A stretch of DNA of 64,000 nt from Phormidesmis sp963789215 (GTDB taxonomy: Bacteria; Cyanobacteriota; Cyanobacteriia; Phormidesmidales; Phormidesmidaceae), in the NCBI GenBank assembly GCA_963789215.1, contig CAWBJY010000015.1:124001-188000 (forward strand), in the 5' to 3' direction. The notes beneath the pieces were generated by a model that worked only from the letters and a program-made list of their open reading frames with translations, was not told the origin of the DNA and did no database searches. The position numbers were made by a program, and so were the translations under genes. Position 1 is the first letter of the stretch. Each line of letters starts with the position of its first letter. This document shows, piece after piece, positions 27,541 to 36,747 of this stretch.

Positions 27541-28153
27541 AACGACCCAACCCCAAAAACCACTGCCGAACAGTCACCGGCAGGAACCACGACAAAAGTT
27601 CAGTCAGTACAGATATACTGACAGCAGTAAAGTAGCAAGTAAGCGAAAGTAAAGTCGCAGGCACTGAATAGCTAGCTTTACAAAGTAGCCGAGCCGGATA
27701 TCCCCAACTCAGCTCTACAAATAACAGCAAATTCAGGCAACCATCCTCATCTAGCCTGGAGCAGCTAACAGAATTTCCAAGGCCACAGCCACAAGTTCAC
27801 TGCTAAAGCCCGCGCCGACAGCACCCTAGTTCTCAGACATATCGCTCTCTAACCGCTCGTCCTACAGGCGATTCATCAATAATCGCACAGAGCACATACA
27901 GGCATCGACTCAACCTAACTAGAAATAGGAAGACACTTTGACGACTAGACAATTTAACATATTCGCTCGCTCTCGAGACCAGTTGCCTCTCCCACGTTGT
28001 CAGCAGATTCAGGCGCAAGCGACCAGCTAACAGGGTCAATCCGAACGCAGGCAAGAACCCCCTCAGGACTAGCAGTCCATTTCTTACCAAAGGCTTCGAG
28101 AAAGTGACCCGACCGTTTTTCCCATCTTCAATTTTTTAACTAAAGGAAGCTAC
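27541..28153 (+). promoter_or_regulatory. Long non-coding leader region of rnj
   Basis: No convincing gene and no terminator after dapA. Two clean hairpins lie near the left end: CTGCCG/CGGCAG (27563-27583) and GTCAGTA/TACTGAC (27603-27622). The rnj ribosome-binding site AAAGGAAG lies 5 nt before ATG. Either rnj is read from dapA through this region or it has its own promoter and a long 5' UTR; I could not place one. Confidence 0.45.
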
Positions 28154-30019
28154 ATGAGTAGAACTATCAGTAGAAGTAGACCCAGCAAAACCAATCAGGT
28201 AGATAAAAAGCCAAACCCTAAGCAGTCAGACAGCAAAACCCTCAAGATTATCCCTCTAGGCGGACTGCACGAAATTGGCAAGAACACCTGCGTTTTCGAA
28301 TACGATGACGAGATTGTCCTGCTAGATGCAGGTCTCTCATTCCCTACGGAGGGAATGCACGGCGTCAATATCGTGCTGCCCGACATCACCTACCTCAAAG
28401 AGAATCAGCATAAAATCAAAGGCATGATTGTCACCCACGGTCACGAAGACCACATCGGCGGCATTGCCTTTCACCTTAAGCAGTTCAATATTCCAGTCAT
28501 TCATGGCCCTCGACTAGCGATGGCCTTACTAGAAGGCAAGCTAGAAGAAGCCGGTGTGCGCGATAAAACTGTCATCCACACGGTTGGCCCTCGCGATATT
28601 GTCCAGTTTGGCAAGCATTTCAAGGCGCAGTACATCCGCAACACGCATTCGATGGCGGATAGCTTCACCATGGCGATTGAGACGCCTGTAGGCACCATCA
28701 TTCACAGCGGCGACTTTAAGGTAGACCACACCCCAGTAGACGGTGAATTCTTCGATTTTCAAAAGATTGCAGAGTACGGTGAGAAAGGCGTTCTGTGTCT
28801 AATTAGCGACTCTACTAACGCTGAAATTCCCGGAAACACGCCTTCCGAACGGGCAGTATTTCCCAACTTGGATAGAGAGTTCAACGACGCCGAAGGAAGG
28901 CTGTTTGTCACAACCTTTGCCTCCTCTGTGCACCGCGTTAGCATGTTGCTAGAACTTGCTCAAAAGCACAAGCGCGATGTGTTTGTCGTAGGCCGATCTA
29001 TGCTTAACGTCATCGCTCACGCTCGTAATCTGGGCTATATCAATGCGCCCGACAGCCTGTTTAAGCCGCTAAACATGCTCAAGCAGTGCCCAGACGCGAA
29101 GGCGATGATTCTTACGACCGGATCGCAAGGCGAGCCCATGGCAGCGCTCACCCGCATCGCTAACCGCTCTCACCGCCAAATCAGGGTTCAGAAAGGCGAT
29201 ACCGTCATCTTCTCTTCTAATCCCATCCCCGGCAACACCATTGGCGTTGTTAACACCATCGATAAACTGATGCAGCAGGGCGCTCGCGTCATCTACGGCA
29301 AGGGCAAAGGGCTTCACGTCTCCGGACACGGCTATCAGGAAGATCACAAGCTCATGCTGGCCCTCACTCGGCCTAAGTTCTTTATTCCAGTCCATGGCGA
29401 GCACCGGATGCTGGTTAAGCACGCAGAAATGGCTCAGCAATCAGGCGTCGCACCGGACAACATCGCTATTTTGAACAACGGCGATGTTGTTAAAATTACC
29501 AGCGACAGCATGAAGATTGACGGGAAGGTAACGGCTGGAATTGAACTTGTCGATGCTTCGCGTACAGGCATCGTTGAGCATACCGTCCTGAAAGAACGCC
29601 AGCAGTTAGCAGAAGACGGCATCATCACCGTCTCGGCAACGGTCAATGCCAAAGGTGAGATGATGGGCGAGCCTGCCGTTAATTTACGGGGCGTTGTCAC
29701 CACTAAGACTCAGGAACAGTGGGAGCGCAGCGCAATTCCAGTGGTGAAAAAGTCGGTACGCGATCGCTTTAAAGAAGTCGTCGAAAATCCAGACAGCAAA
29801 CGACCTACCGTGAACTGGACGGGTTTACAGTCGCGGCTTGAAGAAGACTTGCGCCGCTTTATTCGCCGCGAACTGCCTAAGCAGTATCCGGTGGCCGTAC
29901 TCATGCTTCAGCATATCGACGATGCAGAGACACCTAGCCCTGACAAATCTGAGCCAGTCAAGCGTAACGGTTCGGACGGTCGACGGCGGCGATCGCTCTC
30001 CACAGCGTCTGCGTCTTAA
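28154..30019 (+). CDS. rnj: Ribonuclease J
   Basis: Metallo-beta-lactamase/beta-CASP ribonuclease with 5'-3' exonuclease and endonuclease activity, acting in mRNA decay. 621 residues. A basic N-terminal extension of about 28 residues precedes KIIPLGGLHEIGKN; the metal-binding HGHEDH spans 95-100; further motifs are HSGDFKVD, SDSTNAE, TTGSQGEP, HVSGHG and VHGEHRM. The C-terminus ends in a basic Ser-rich tail (RRRRSLSTASAS). RNase E follows on the same strand after a terminator. Confidence 0.97.
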   Translation: MSRTISRSRPSKTNQVDKKPNPKQSDSKTLKIIPLGGLHEIGKNTCVFEYDDEIVLLDAGLSFPTEGMHGVNIVLPDITYLKENQHKIKGMIVTHGHEDHIGGIAFHLKQFNIPVIHGPRLAMALLEGKLEEAGVRDKTVIHTVGPRDIVQFGKHFKAQYIRNTHSMADSFTMAIETPVGTIIHSGDFKVDHTPVDGEFFDFQKIAEYGEKGVLCLISDSTNAEIPGNTPSERAVFPNLDREFNDAEGRLFVTTFASSVHRVSMLLELAQKHKRDVFVVGRSMLNVIAHARNLGYINAPDSLFKPLNMLKQCPDAKAMILTTGSQGEPMAALTRIANRSHRQIRVQKGDTVIFSSNPIPGNTIGVVNTIDKLMQQGARVIYGKGKGLHVSGHGYQEDHKLMLALTRPKFFIPVHGEHRMLVKHAEMAQQSGVAPDNIAILNNGDVVKITSDSMKIDGKVTAGIELVDASRTGIVEHTVLKERQQLAEDGIITVSATVNAKGEMMGEPAVNLRGVVTTKTQEQWERSAIPVVKKSVRDRFKEVVENPDSKRPTVNWTGLQSRLEEDLRRFIRRELPKQYPVAVLMLQHIDDAETPSPDKSEPVKRNGSDGRRRRSLSTASAS

Positions 30020-30094
30020 CAAAGCACCATATCTAAAGCCCAGAGACTGATCTAACGCACTCTGGGTTCGAACCATCTAAAAAACAGACTCAGC

Positions 30095-30137
30095 AAAAAC
30101 GGTCAAAGGCTTGGTGTGTAGCCTCTGACCGTTTTTT
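30095..30137 (+). terminator. Terminator after rnj
   Basis: Stem AAAAACGGTCA-AGGC / GCCT-TGACCGTTTTT with a 10-nt loop and T6 at 30132-30137. A smaller hairpin CCCAGAG/CTCTGGG (30039-30066) precedes it. It uncouples rnj from rne. Confidence 0.9.
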
Positions 30138-30910
30138 AGTTGAGACAGCTTTTGTAGTTTGACCCTCGACTTTGAACGGTAAATTCAGACAGTACCGGGT
30201 ATCGAAAGAGGCCGCTCATTAAGCTTTTGTATCGCAAAATTCCATAAAATCACCACTGGCGCTATAATACAGCCACGGAAGCCGCAGCCAGATCGAAACT
30301 AGCCCTGATGAGCTGAGCGCTAGTTAGTATCTTGGGATATGGCCGACGCTGAATTTAGAGTTGTTTTTCCGTCAGGGTTGTAGATACTAATATTCTGCTA
30401 CGCAAAATACTAGTACGCACTACTGAAAGAAAGCTGAGAGAACTAGAGAAAAGTTCAATATGAGGGATAGGCGATCGCCTTAGCAGCCATCTGCAACCGT
30501 TTTTAATCAAGAGACGCCCTCAGACTAGAAGACCAAGCATCTATTTGTAGAAAGAGACTTCTCATTTAGTTTGCTCTTCCAAGCACTTAATCTTATAGAT
30601 CTCTAGTTTTTAAACTCGTACAGCGTTAGCCCGCAGCTAAGGGATCTTGTTGCATCAGCAGCTCTTAGCCAGTTGGTTTAGTTGCTTAGCCCCAGAATAT
30701 CGGAAAGTACATCCTGGTATTCAATCGAAGTTAAGCCATCGACTAAACTACCAGCGGTTTACGGATTCAGCGTCTAATTTCAGCATTTTAAGACCAGCTT
30801 CAAGCCCAATTCAAAGACCCGTTCTTTTACCCTAATTTTTAACTCAAGAATCCATCCATAGTGACGCCTAAAGGATAGGCACTAGCCGATAGGATTCAGA
30901 GGAATATTGA
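30138..30910 (+). promoter_or_regulatory. rne promoter and long 5' untranslated region
   Basis: A perfect -10 TATAAT lies at 30263-30268 with no good -35. If it is used, the rne leader is about 635 nt. Inside are ACTAGC/GCTAGT arms near 30298-30324, a long-range pair TTAGTATC/GATACTAA (30324-30331 with 30383-30390), and several T-rich stretches. In Synechocystis the RNase E leader is a self-regulatory target of the enzyme; the same is inferred here. The start is supported by GAGGA 8 nt upstream. Confidence 0.6.
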
Positions 30911-33241
30911 ATGCCAAAGCAAATAGTTATTGCAGAGCAGCACCGCATAGCCGCTGTTTTTTCAGAAGATCAAATTCAAGAGATTATTGTGGCTACCGGC
31001 AGCCATCAGGTAGGCGATATCTACCTAGGAACGGTAGAAAATATTCTCCCTAGCATTGACGCCGCCTTCATCAACATTGGCGACAAAGATAAAAACGGCT
31101 TCATGCACGTTTCCGACTTAGGGCCGCTCAAGCTCAAGCGGATGGCTGGTCCTATCACTGAGCTGATTGTGCCGCAGCAGAAGGTGCTAGTTCAGATTAT
31201 GAAAGAGCCAACGGGGAATAAAGGCCCTCGGCTTACCGGCAAAGTCACGCTGCCCGGTCGCTACTTAGTACTGATGCCCTACGGAAAAGGTGTCAATCTT
31301 TCTAGACGCATCCGCACCGAAAGCGAGCGCAATCGCCTCAGAGCGCTCGGCATTTTAGTTAAGCCACCCGGCATGGGTCTACTGATTAGAACCGAAGCAG
31401 AAGGCGTTTCTGAAGATGCCATCATTGAAGATCTAGAAGCGCTACAGCGCAGCTGGGAGTCGGTACAGGCAGAGGCCATGGCTACTCGGCCACCGTCTCT
31501 ACTCAACCGAGACGACGATTTTATTCAGCGCGTACTGCGTGATGTTTATAGCGACGATGTTAACCGCATTGTTACAGATACAGAAAGCGGCTTTGAGCGC
31601 ACTCGCAAGCATCTCACAAGCTGGAGCGACGACAGTCGAGTACCCACTGGCATCCTCCTCGACTACCACAAAGAACGTACGCCCATCTTGGAGTATTTCC
31701 GCGTTAACGCCGCTATCCGCGAAGCGCTCAAACCCCGTGTAGATTTGCCTTCAGGCGGCTACATCATCATTGAACCGACCGAAGCGCTCACCGTCATTGA
31801 CGTGAACTCTGGTTCATTTACCCGCTCGGCCACGGCCCGCGAGACCGTGCTCTGGACTAACTGCGAAGCCGCTGTTGAAATTGCCCGACAGATGCGGCTG
31901 CGAAACATTGCAGGTGTCATCGTTGTAGACTTTATCGACATGGACACCCGCCGCGACCAAATGCAGGTGCTAGAGATGTTTGGCAAAGCCATTCGTCCCG
32001 ATAAGTCTAGGCCGCAAATTTCGCAGCTTTCCGAGCTGGGACTAGTAGAGCTAACTCGAAAACGTCAGGGTCAAAATATCTACGAGCTGTTTGGACAAAC
32101 CTGTCCGACCTGTGGCGGACTAGGCCACCTAGCACATGTTCCTGGAGAGGAGCCCGTAGCCGCTGTTCAACTTTCAGCCGTTCCCACGCGTGGAACAGGC
32201 TACAGCTCCCCGTCGCAAAGCTTTTCTAATCGTCCTTCTGCAAAAGAAAGCAATAACAAAGATAAACCAATCAGCTTAGATCCTCAGTCTGAGCCACAAG
32301 AGCTAGACCTGATGAATCATCCTAGCTATCAAGACAAAAACGGTCGCGGCGGTCGCCGTCGTCGTCGTCAAAGACCTGATGGCCGCTCGGAGAGTCGTTC
32401 GGAGAGTCGTTCAGATAGCCGCTCGGAGAGTGGACCGTCTCGGGGTCGTAGGGCTTCTGGATCTCCTGCAAATCCAATTACGGTAGATAGAGACAAGAGC
32501 GATCGCAGCGTTAGCCGCCGTGACAAAATCACGACTCAAAGTGAAGAACTGACTGTAGAGGTTCAAGAACCGAACGACAACGGTGCTGTAGAAACAGCCG
32601 TGAAAACGAAGCGCACTCGCAATAGCCGTCGAAAGCCAGAAGAACCGCCAGAAATTATAGCCGTCGAGATGACCGAAGAGCAGCAACGCATCTATGCTGT
32701 TATGGGGGTTTCACCCTTGGTATTAAGCGAGCAAACCGTTGAGAATTCGCAGAATGTACTGATCTCAGTTGTGCTGCCTGGCGAAGCTGCTGCTTTTATG
32801 GAAAAAGCCAGATCTGAAGCTCAAGAAACTGCTGATTTAGACGAAGCTGACGACGAGGAGAAAGCGCCGCCACAGAAGCGAGTCATCGAAACGCCCAGCC
32901 GCTTAGAAAATGAAGATCCTGCTGACGTCGAGAATGATAGCAAACCGGCTTCTTCGGAGAATCGTACCGCTGCGCCCATACTTAATGGCAATGACGATAA
33001 TAGCGATGACGACGACGAGTCATCTAGCGATGCCCCTGTTAGAAGACGCAAAAGGTCTACTAGTCGAAAGAAGCCATCTGTCGATGAAATAGCGAACCCA
33101 GCTGAAGCAGTCGAACCCATTGCTGCGCCTAAAAAGGCTGTGTCAGCCGCACCGAGCGCCCCAGCAGAAGAAATCGAAACAGAGGAGGAAGAACCTGTCG
33201 TGCGCCGCCGCCGCCGCCGTCGATCTTCTGCTAGTGAGTAG
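30911..33241 (+). CDS. rne: Ribonuclease E
   Basis: Main endoribonuclease of mRNA turnover and rRNA processing. 776 residues. S1 domain about 35-120; catalytic aspartates Asp297 (VIDVNSGSF) and Asp340 (VVDFIDM), spaced 43 as in E. coli 303/346; zinc-link CPTC at 398-401. The non-catalytic C-terminal half is disordered, with an Arg-rich block and RSES/RSDS repeats (about 478-505), the cyanobacterial motif EEQQRIYAVMGVSPLVLS, and at the very end seven arginines followed by SSASE. This contains the RRRRRRSSA nonapeptide reported to bind PNPase in cyanobacteria. rnhB follows 44 bp later. Confidence 0.98.
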   Translation: MPKQIVIAEQHRIAAVFSEDQIQEIIVATGSHQVGDIYLGTVENILPSIDAAFINIGDKDKNGFMHVSDLGPLKLKRMAGPITELIVPQQKVLVQIMKEPTGNKGPRLTGKVTLPGRYLVLMPYGKGVNLSRRIRTESERNRLRALGILVKPPGMGLLIRTEAEGVSEDAIIEDLEALQRSWESVQAEAMATRPPSLLNRDDDFIQRVLRDVYSDDVNRIVTDTESGFERTRKHLTSWSDDSRVPTGILLDYHKERTPILEYFRVNAAIREALKPRVDLPSGGYIIIEPTEALTVIDVNSGSFTRSATARETVLWTNCEAAVEIARQMRLRNIAGVIVVDFIDMDTRRDQMQVLEMFGKAIRPDKSRPQISQLSELGLVELTRKRQGQNIYELFGQTCPTCGGLGHLAHVPGEEPVAAVQLSAVPTRGTGYSSPSQSFSNRPSAKESNNKDKPISLDPQSEPQELDLMNHPSYQDKNGRGGRRRRRQRPDGRSESRSESRSDSRSESGPSRGRRASGSPANPITVDRDKSDRSVSRRDKITTQSEELTVEVQEPNDNGAVETAVKTKRTRNSRRKPEEPPEIIAVEMTEEQQRIYAVMGVSPLVLSEQTVENSQNVLISVVLPGEAAAFMEKARSEAQETADLDEADDEEKAPPQKRVIETPSRLENEDPADVENDSKPASSENRTAAPILNGNDDNSDDDDESSSDAPVRRRKRSTSRKKPSVDEIANPAEAVEPIAAPKKAVSAAPSAPAEEIETEEEEPVVRRRRRRRSSASE

Positions 33242-33262
33242 TTGCGCTTCTGTTAGTGAGTA
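33225..33262. repeat. Duplication of the rne stop region (22-bp period)
   Basis: CTTCTGCTAGTGAGTA (33225-33240), encoding the last codons and most of the stop, recurs with one change at 33247-33262 after a 6-bp spacer. Confidence 0.85.
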
Positions 33263-33285
33263 AAGGCTAATAGCGAGCTAAATAA

Positions 33286-33897
33286 GTGAACAAAAACAGC
33301 GATCGCACGGCTGGTGTAGATGAGGTTGGACGAGGTGCTTTGTTTGGCCCCGTTGTCGCAGCGGCTGTGATGTTGCCGAACGACGCGATCGCACCGCTCA
33401 CCACAGCCGGCGTCACCGATAGCAAAAAACTCTCGGCTAAGAAGCGTCAGCAGCTTGCTCAGCAAATTAGACAGACCGCTCACTGCGCAGTCGGCATGGC
33501 ATCTGTCTATGAGATAGATCGCATCAACATTTTGCAAGCCTCTTTACTAGCTATGCGTCGCGCCGTAAGTAAACTATCGCCACAGCCAGATTTTTGCCTA
33601 GTAGATGGAAATCAGCCGATTCCAAAACTGCCGATGGAGCAGCAAACGGTGATCAAGGGCGACTTAAATGAATTGGCGATCGCGGCAGCCAGCATCGTGG
33701 CTAAAGTCTGGCGAGACGAATTAATTATCCGATTAAGCGGCCAGTATCCAGGTTACGACCTAGCCTCTAACAAAGGCTACGGCAGTGCTAAGCATCTTGC
33801 TGGCATAGAAACGTTAGGAATCACCCGCCAGCATCGAAAGTCTTTCAAGCGCTGCCAGCTACAGCTTCCGATCAGCACCTCCCTGTTAAGAGAATAA
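33286..33897 (+). CDS. rnhB: Ribonuclease HII
   Basis: Removes ribonucleotides from DNA and RNA-DNA hybrids. 203 residues. Acidic residues visible in AGVDEVGRGALFGPV (Asp12, Glu13), LVDGN and KVWRDEL; the substrate-sensing motif GRG is present, as are the TDSKKLSAKKR helix and NKGYGS. Starts with GTG. The rne-rnhB pairing recurs in cyanobacteria, and the 44-bp gap suggests one transcript. Confidence 0.96.
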   Translation: MNKNSDRTAGVDEVGRGALFGPVVAAAVMLPNDAIAPLTTAGVTDSKKLSAKKRQQLAQQIRQTAHCAVGMASVYEIDRINILQASLLAMRRAVSKLSPQPDFCLVDGNQPIPKLPMEQQTVIKGDLNELAIAAASIVAKVWRDELIIRLSGQYPGYDLASNKGYGSAKHLAGIETLGITRQHRKSFKRCQLQLPISTSLLRE

Positions 33898-33955
33898 TCG
33901 AGGTGATCGCCCGCGCTAACCCTTTATTACTACCAAGGGCTTATGTTCAAGCCTA

Positions 33956-34501
33956 CTAGGTCAGACTCGACACCTGAGACGATGCCGTTGCCCAGGCGGA
34001 GTAGTTGTCGATAAGCTGGCGCATCAAACGCTGCTTCATCGTAATCAAAATACCGTTGAGAATACCGCTACCCGTACGAGCTACTAGCGTCTTAGGCGTA
34101 AAGCCCAGCACAGGCGGTAAATCAATATCAACCATCAAGTTGGCCTGTCCGCGGAGCTGCTTGCCCTTAGCTGTAGACTGCACAACCAAATAGCCCTGCA
34201 GGTTCAAAGAGAAGCTATCATTTAGCAAATCGTACTCTTCCACTTCACAGTGATTGGAACTGAGCCGAACTGTATCTTGCTCTAGCCAAACTTTGATATC
34301 ACAAATGGGTCTTATCGAGATGCCAAAAAAGCGAATTGGCTTCATCCGCATTCGAAATAGCGTTGGGCTAAGCGTTTCTACCTGCTGCTGCTCAGCCAAC
34401 GCATAGACCAATCGGTTGGGTTCACTTAGGTATGCTTCGATGGGTAAAGGCCGCTGCGGTACTGAGATAGAAACCGATTGAGAGGCGCTGAAGCGAACCA
34501 T
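33956..34501 (-). CDS. DUF1997 family protein
   Basis: 181 residues, no membrane segment, member of DUF1997, found in cyanobacteria and plants and of unknown function. The fold family (a lipid-binding START-like shape) is suspected from the pattern QPLPIEAYLSEPNRLVYAL, MKPIRFFGISIRP and the C-terminal amphipathic helix ILNGILITMKQRLMRQLIDNY (split for reading). Convergent with rnhB and divergent from pheA. Confidence 0.8.
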   Translation of the reverse strand: MVRFSASQSVSISVPQRPLPIEAYLSEPNRLVYALAEQQQVETLSPTLFRMRMKPIRFFGISIRPICDIKVWLEQDTVRLSSNHCEVEEYDLLNDSFSLNLQGYLVVQSTAKGKQLRGQANLMVDIDLPPVLGFTPKTLVARTGSGILNGILITMKQRLMRQLIDNYSAWATASSQVSSLT

Positions 34502-34694
34502 AACGGTAGTCAGTGAGAAATGAGAAAGATTATAAGCTTACCTTAACACTCTAAAACACCCCAATTAAGGTGTCATTCAAATATAAAGAATGATATTTGC
34601 ACAAACTTTCTACATAAATTCTCGTACGATTGCCACATACGTTTAAAGCGCAACAAAGACAAAGTCATTAGCTTTTACCGTTTGTCCACAACCT

Positions 34695-35537
34695 ATGACC
34701 CTTTCTATTGCATACCTTGGCCCTAAAGGCACTTTCTCAGAGTTTGCGGCAGCGGCTTACGCTGACAGTCTAGGCGAGCAGGCTAGTAATCTCAGAGCTT
34801 ACATCACTATCGCACAGGCTATTAAGGCTACCGAGCAGGGCGAAGCCGACTGCTGCGTCGTGCCGATTGAAAATTCGATCAACGGTGGCGTAACTCTTAC
34901 CCTGGACACGCTATGGGAAATTGAGACGCTCCAAATTCAGCAAGCGTTTACGCTACCGGTGCAGCAGGCGCTTATTTCTAGCGCCAAAAGCCTCTCAGAA
35001 ATTGACGCGGTTTATTCTCATCCGCAGGCACTCAGTCAATGTCGTGACTGGCTAGCTAGCAATCTGCCTAACGTGCAGCTTATTCCTACTAGCTCTACGG
35101 CCGAGCCGCTGCCCAGACTAAAAGAGAATCCTCGCACAGGCGCGATCGCATCAAGATGGGGCGCAAGAGTCTACGATTTATCAGTCGTCGCACATCCTAT
35201 CAACGACTACGCCGACAACCACACCCGCTTCTGGGTACTCAGCAAGCAGCACAACCTGCAGGGCCAGCACACCTCGCTCGCGCTAAAGCTACTCAGCAAT
35301 GAGCCTGGAGCCTTGCTCAAGCCACTTCAGCTATTTTCGGCGCTCAATCTAAATATGAGCCGCATCGAATCACGCCCAACCAAGCGGTTGCTCGGCGACT
35401 ATATTTTCTTTATAGACATAGAAGCAGGATCTAGCGATCCCATTATGAAAACTGCGCTAGAGCTGCTAAAGATCCATACCGCTACTTACAAAAATTTTGG
35501 TAGCTACAACTTAACGCAGCTAGAGCCACCCACATAG
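34695..35537 (+). CDS. pheA: Prephenate dehydratase
   Basis: Converts prephenate to phenylpyruvate in phenylalanine synthesis. 280 residues, a monofunctional form without a chorismate mutase domain. Catalytic domain motifs: AYLGPKGTFSEFAA, VPIENSINGGV and the catalytic NHTRFWVL; C-terminal ACT domain with NEPGALLKPLQLFSALNLNMSRIESRP (split for reading), the phenylalanine-sensing site. Its 3' end lies 3 bp from the convergent Lon-like gene. Confidence 0.96.
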   Translation: MTLSIAYLGPKGTFSEFAAAAYADSLGEQASNLRAYITIAQAIKATEQGEADCCVVPIENSINGGVTLTLDTLWEIETLQIQQAFTLPVQQALISSAKSLSEIDAVYSHPQALSQCRDWLASNLPNVQLIPTSSTAEPLPRLKENPRTGAIASRWGARVYDLSVVAHPINDYADNHTRFWVLSKQHNLQGQHTSLALKLLSNEPGALLKPLQLFSALNLNMSRIESRPTKRLLGDYIFFIDIEAGSSDPIMKTALELLKIHTATYKNFGSYNLTQLEPPT

Positions 35538-35540
35538 TCG

Positions 35541-36182
35541 CTACTCCAGCACGTCCTTAAGCGCCGTTCTAGCTGCTAAATTGTTACGCGTAGACTTCAA
35601 AATCTCTGCCTCACGCTCTAACCGGCTTAGCGTGCTCTGCATCTCTAGCAAAGACTGCTGCTCCAAAGAAACGCCATACAGCGTGCTAGCTACCCAGTAG
35701 GAAAGATCCAGAGGCAAATCGGGAATTTCATCAGGAAACTCAATATCTTGACTGGTCAGCTTCGCAGAGAGTCTCACCACATCTCTAAGTAGCTGATCAA
35801 CTTCCCCTGCTAGCGGCTTCAAATTTTCCTTAACTGGCTCATCCTCAATCCACTCTACCAAGCCTACTCGGTAAGGCGTTTCACGTACGTAATCCAACAC
35901 GCGAAAACGACCCTGACCCAGCGTCATAATTTTCATTTTGTCGTCGTCGTCGCGCTTGTAGTGAATCACTTCAGCGCAGCAGCCAACTTTAGCAATCTCG
36001 CCGGTCGTCGGATCTATCATCAAGACACCGAAGCGGCGATCGCCCTGAAGAATCGTGTTCATCATCATGCGGTAGCGAAATTCAAATATCTGAAGCGGGA
36101 GCCGCCGACCGGGAAAAAGTACCAGCTCCGGCAGCGGAAAAAGGGGCAATTCGCGGACAGCCACTGAGGATGAAAAGGCCAT
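35541..36182 (-). CDS. Lon N-terminal (LON substrate-binding) domain protein
   Basis: 213 residues formed by the Lon N-domain alone, without ATPase or protease domains: RELPLFPLPELVLFPGRRLPLQIFEFRYR at the start and FGVLMIDPTTGEIAKVGCCAEV following. Such stand-alone proteins are common in cyanobacteria; a role in substrate recognition is presumed from the domain only. Helical C-terminal half (LEQQSLLEMQSTLSRLEREAE). Faces pheA tail to tail. Confidence 0.88.
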   Translation of the reverse strand: MAFSSSVAVRELPLFPLPELVLFPGRRLPLQIFEFRYRMMMNTILQGDRRFGVLMIDPTTGEIAKVGCCAEVIHYKRDDDDKMKIMTLGQGRFRVLDYVRETPYRVGLVEWIEDEPVKENLKPLAGEVDQLLRDVVRLSAKLTSQDIEFPDEIPDLPLDLSYWVASTLYGVSLEQQSLLEMQSTLSRLEREAEILKSTRNNLAARTALKDVLE

Positions 36183-36330
36183 TGAAAGCTATCTTTTGGG
36201 GTTAAGTCAAAGCTTCAGGCTTGTCTAGATTTCAATCTAGAGGGCAAGCGCAGAAGTCCCTCCATTCTAACCTAAGCACTCTTTCCCTGGAGAGAAAAGC
36301 ACAGCGCAGAACAATACGCAGAGAAAATGC

Positions 36331-36370
36331 AAGAAACCTTCTCATCAATTAAGACAAGAAGGCTTTTCTA
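36331..36370 (-). terminator. Probable terminator of the str operon
   Basis: Hairpin AGAAGG/CCTTCT extended by A/T pairs, loop of about 14 nt, followed on the minus strand by an interrupted T-run. Located about 60 bp past rpsJ. Confidence 0.5.
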
Positions 36371-36426
36371 AATAACTTTTCTGCATAGGTAGAGGTCTAC
36401 ATAAGCAGAGAAAATTTCGTCAGGCG

Positions 36427-36747
36427 CTACAGCTTAACTTCGATATCCACGCCCGCCGGTAAATCGAGCTTCATTAGCGCGTCAATAGTCTTAGAAGAAG
36501 GCTGGTAGATGTCGATAATACGACGGTGTGTGCGCGTCTCGAAGTGCTCGCGGGAGTCTTTATCTACGTGGGGCGATCTCAGCACACAGTAAATCTTGCG
36601 GCGAGTAGGTAATGGAATAGGGCCAACGGCAGTTGCGTTTGTGCGGTTAGCGGTTTCGACAATTTTGTCGCAAGAAGTATCCAGCAAGCGGCGGTCAAAA
36701 GCCTTGAGGCGAATGCGGATCTTTTGCTGTTGAACAGTGGTAGCCAT
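36427..36747 (-). CDS. rpsJ: 30S ribosomal protein S10
   Basis: 106 residues, standard S10: IRIRLKAFDRRLLD, VGPIPLPTRRKIYCVLRSPHVDKDSREHFE (split for reading) and THRRIIDIYQP. In many bacteria S10 leads the S10 operon; here, as in other cyanobacteria, it closes the str operon after tuf with a 158-bp gap. S10 is also the NusE antitermination factor. Confidence 0.98.
   Translation of the reverse strand: MATTVQQQKIRIRLKAFDRRLLDTSCDKIVETANRTNATAVGPIPLPTRRKIYCVLRSPHVDKDSREHFETRTHRRIIDIYQPSSKTIDALMKLDLPAGVDIEVKL

Noticed and set aside
27482..28090. Two minus-strand ORFs of 82 and 85 codons before rnj
   Set aside because: Low-complexity, Leu/Arg-rich products without start signals, antisense to a transcribed leader.
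30060..30080. GGTTCGAACC, resembling a tRNA T-arm
   Set aside because: Neither strand gives a five-pair T-stem, acceptor stem or anticodon arm around it.
30647..30835. 62-codon ORF in the rne leader
   Set aside because: No ribosome-binding site and no recognisable product; fits an untranslated leader better.
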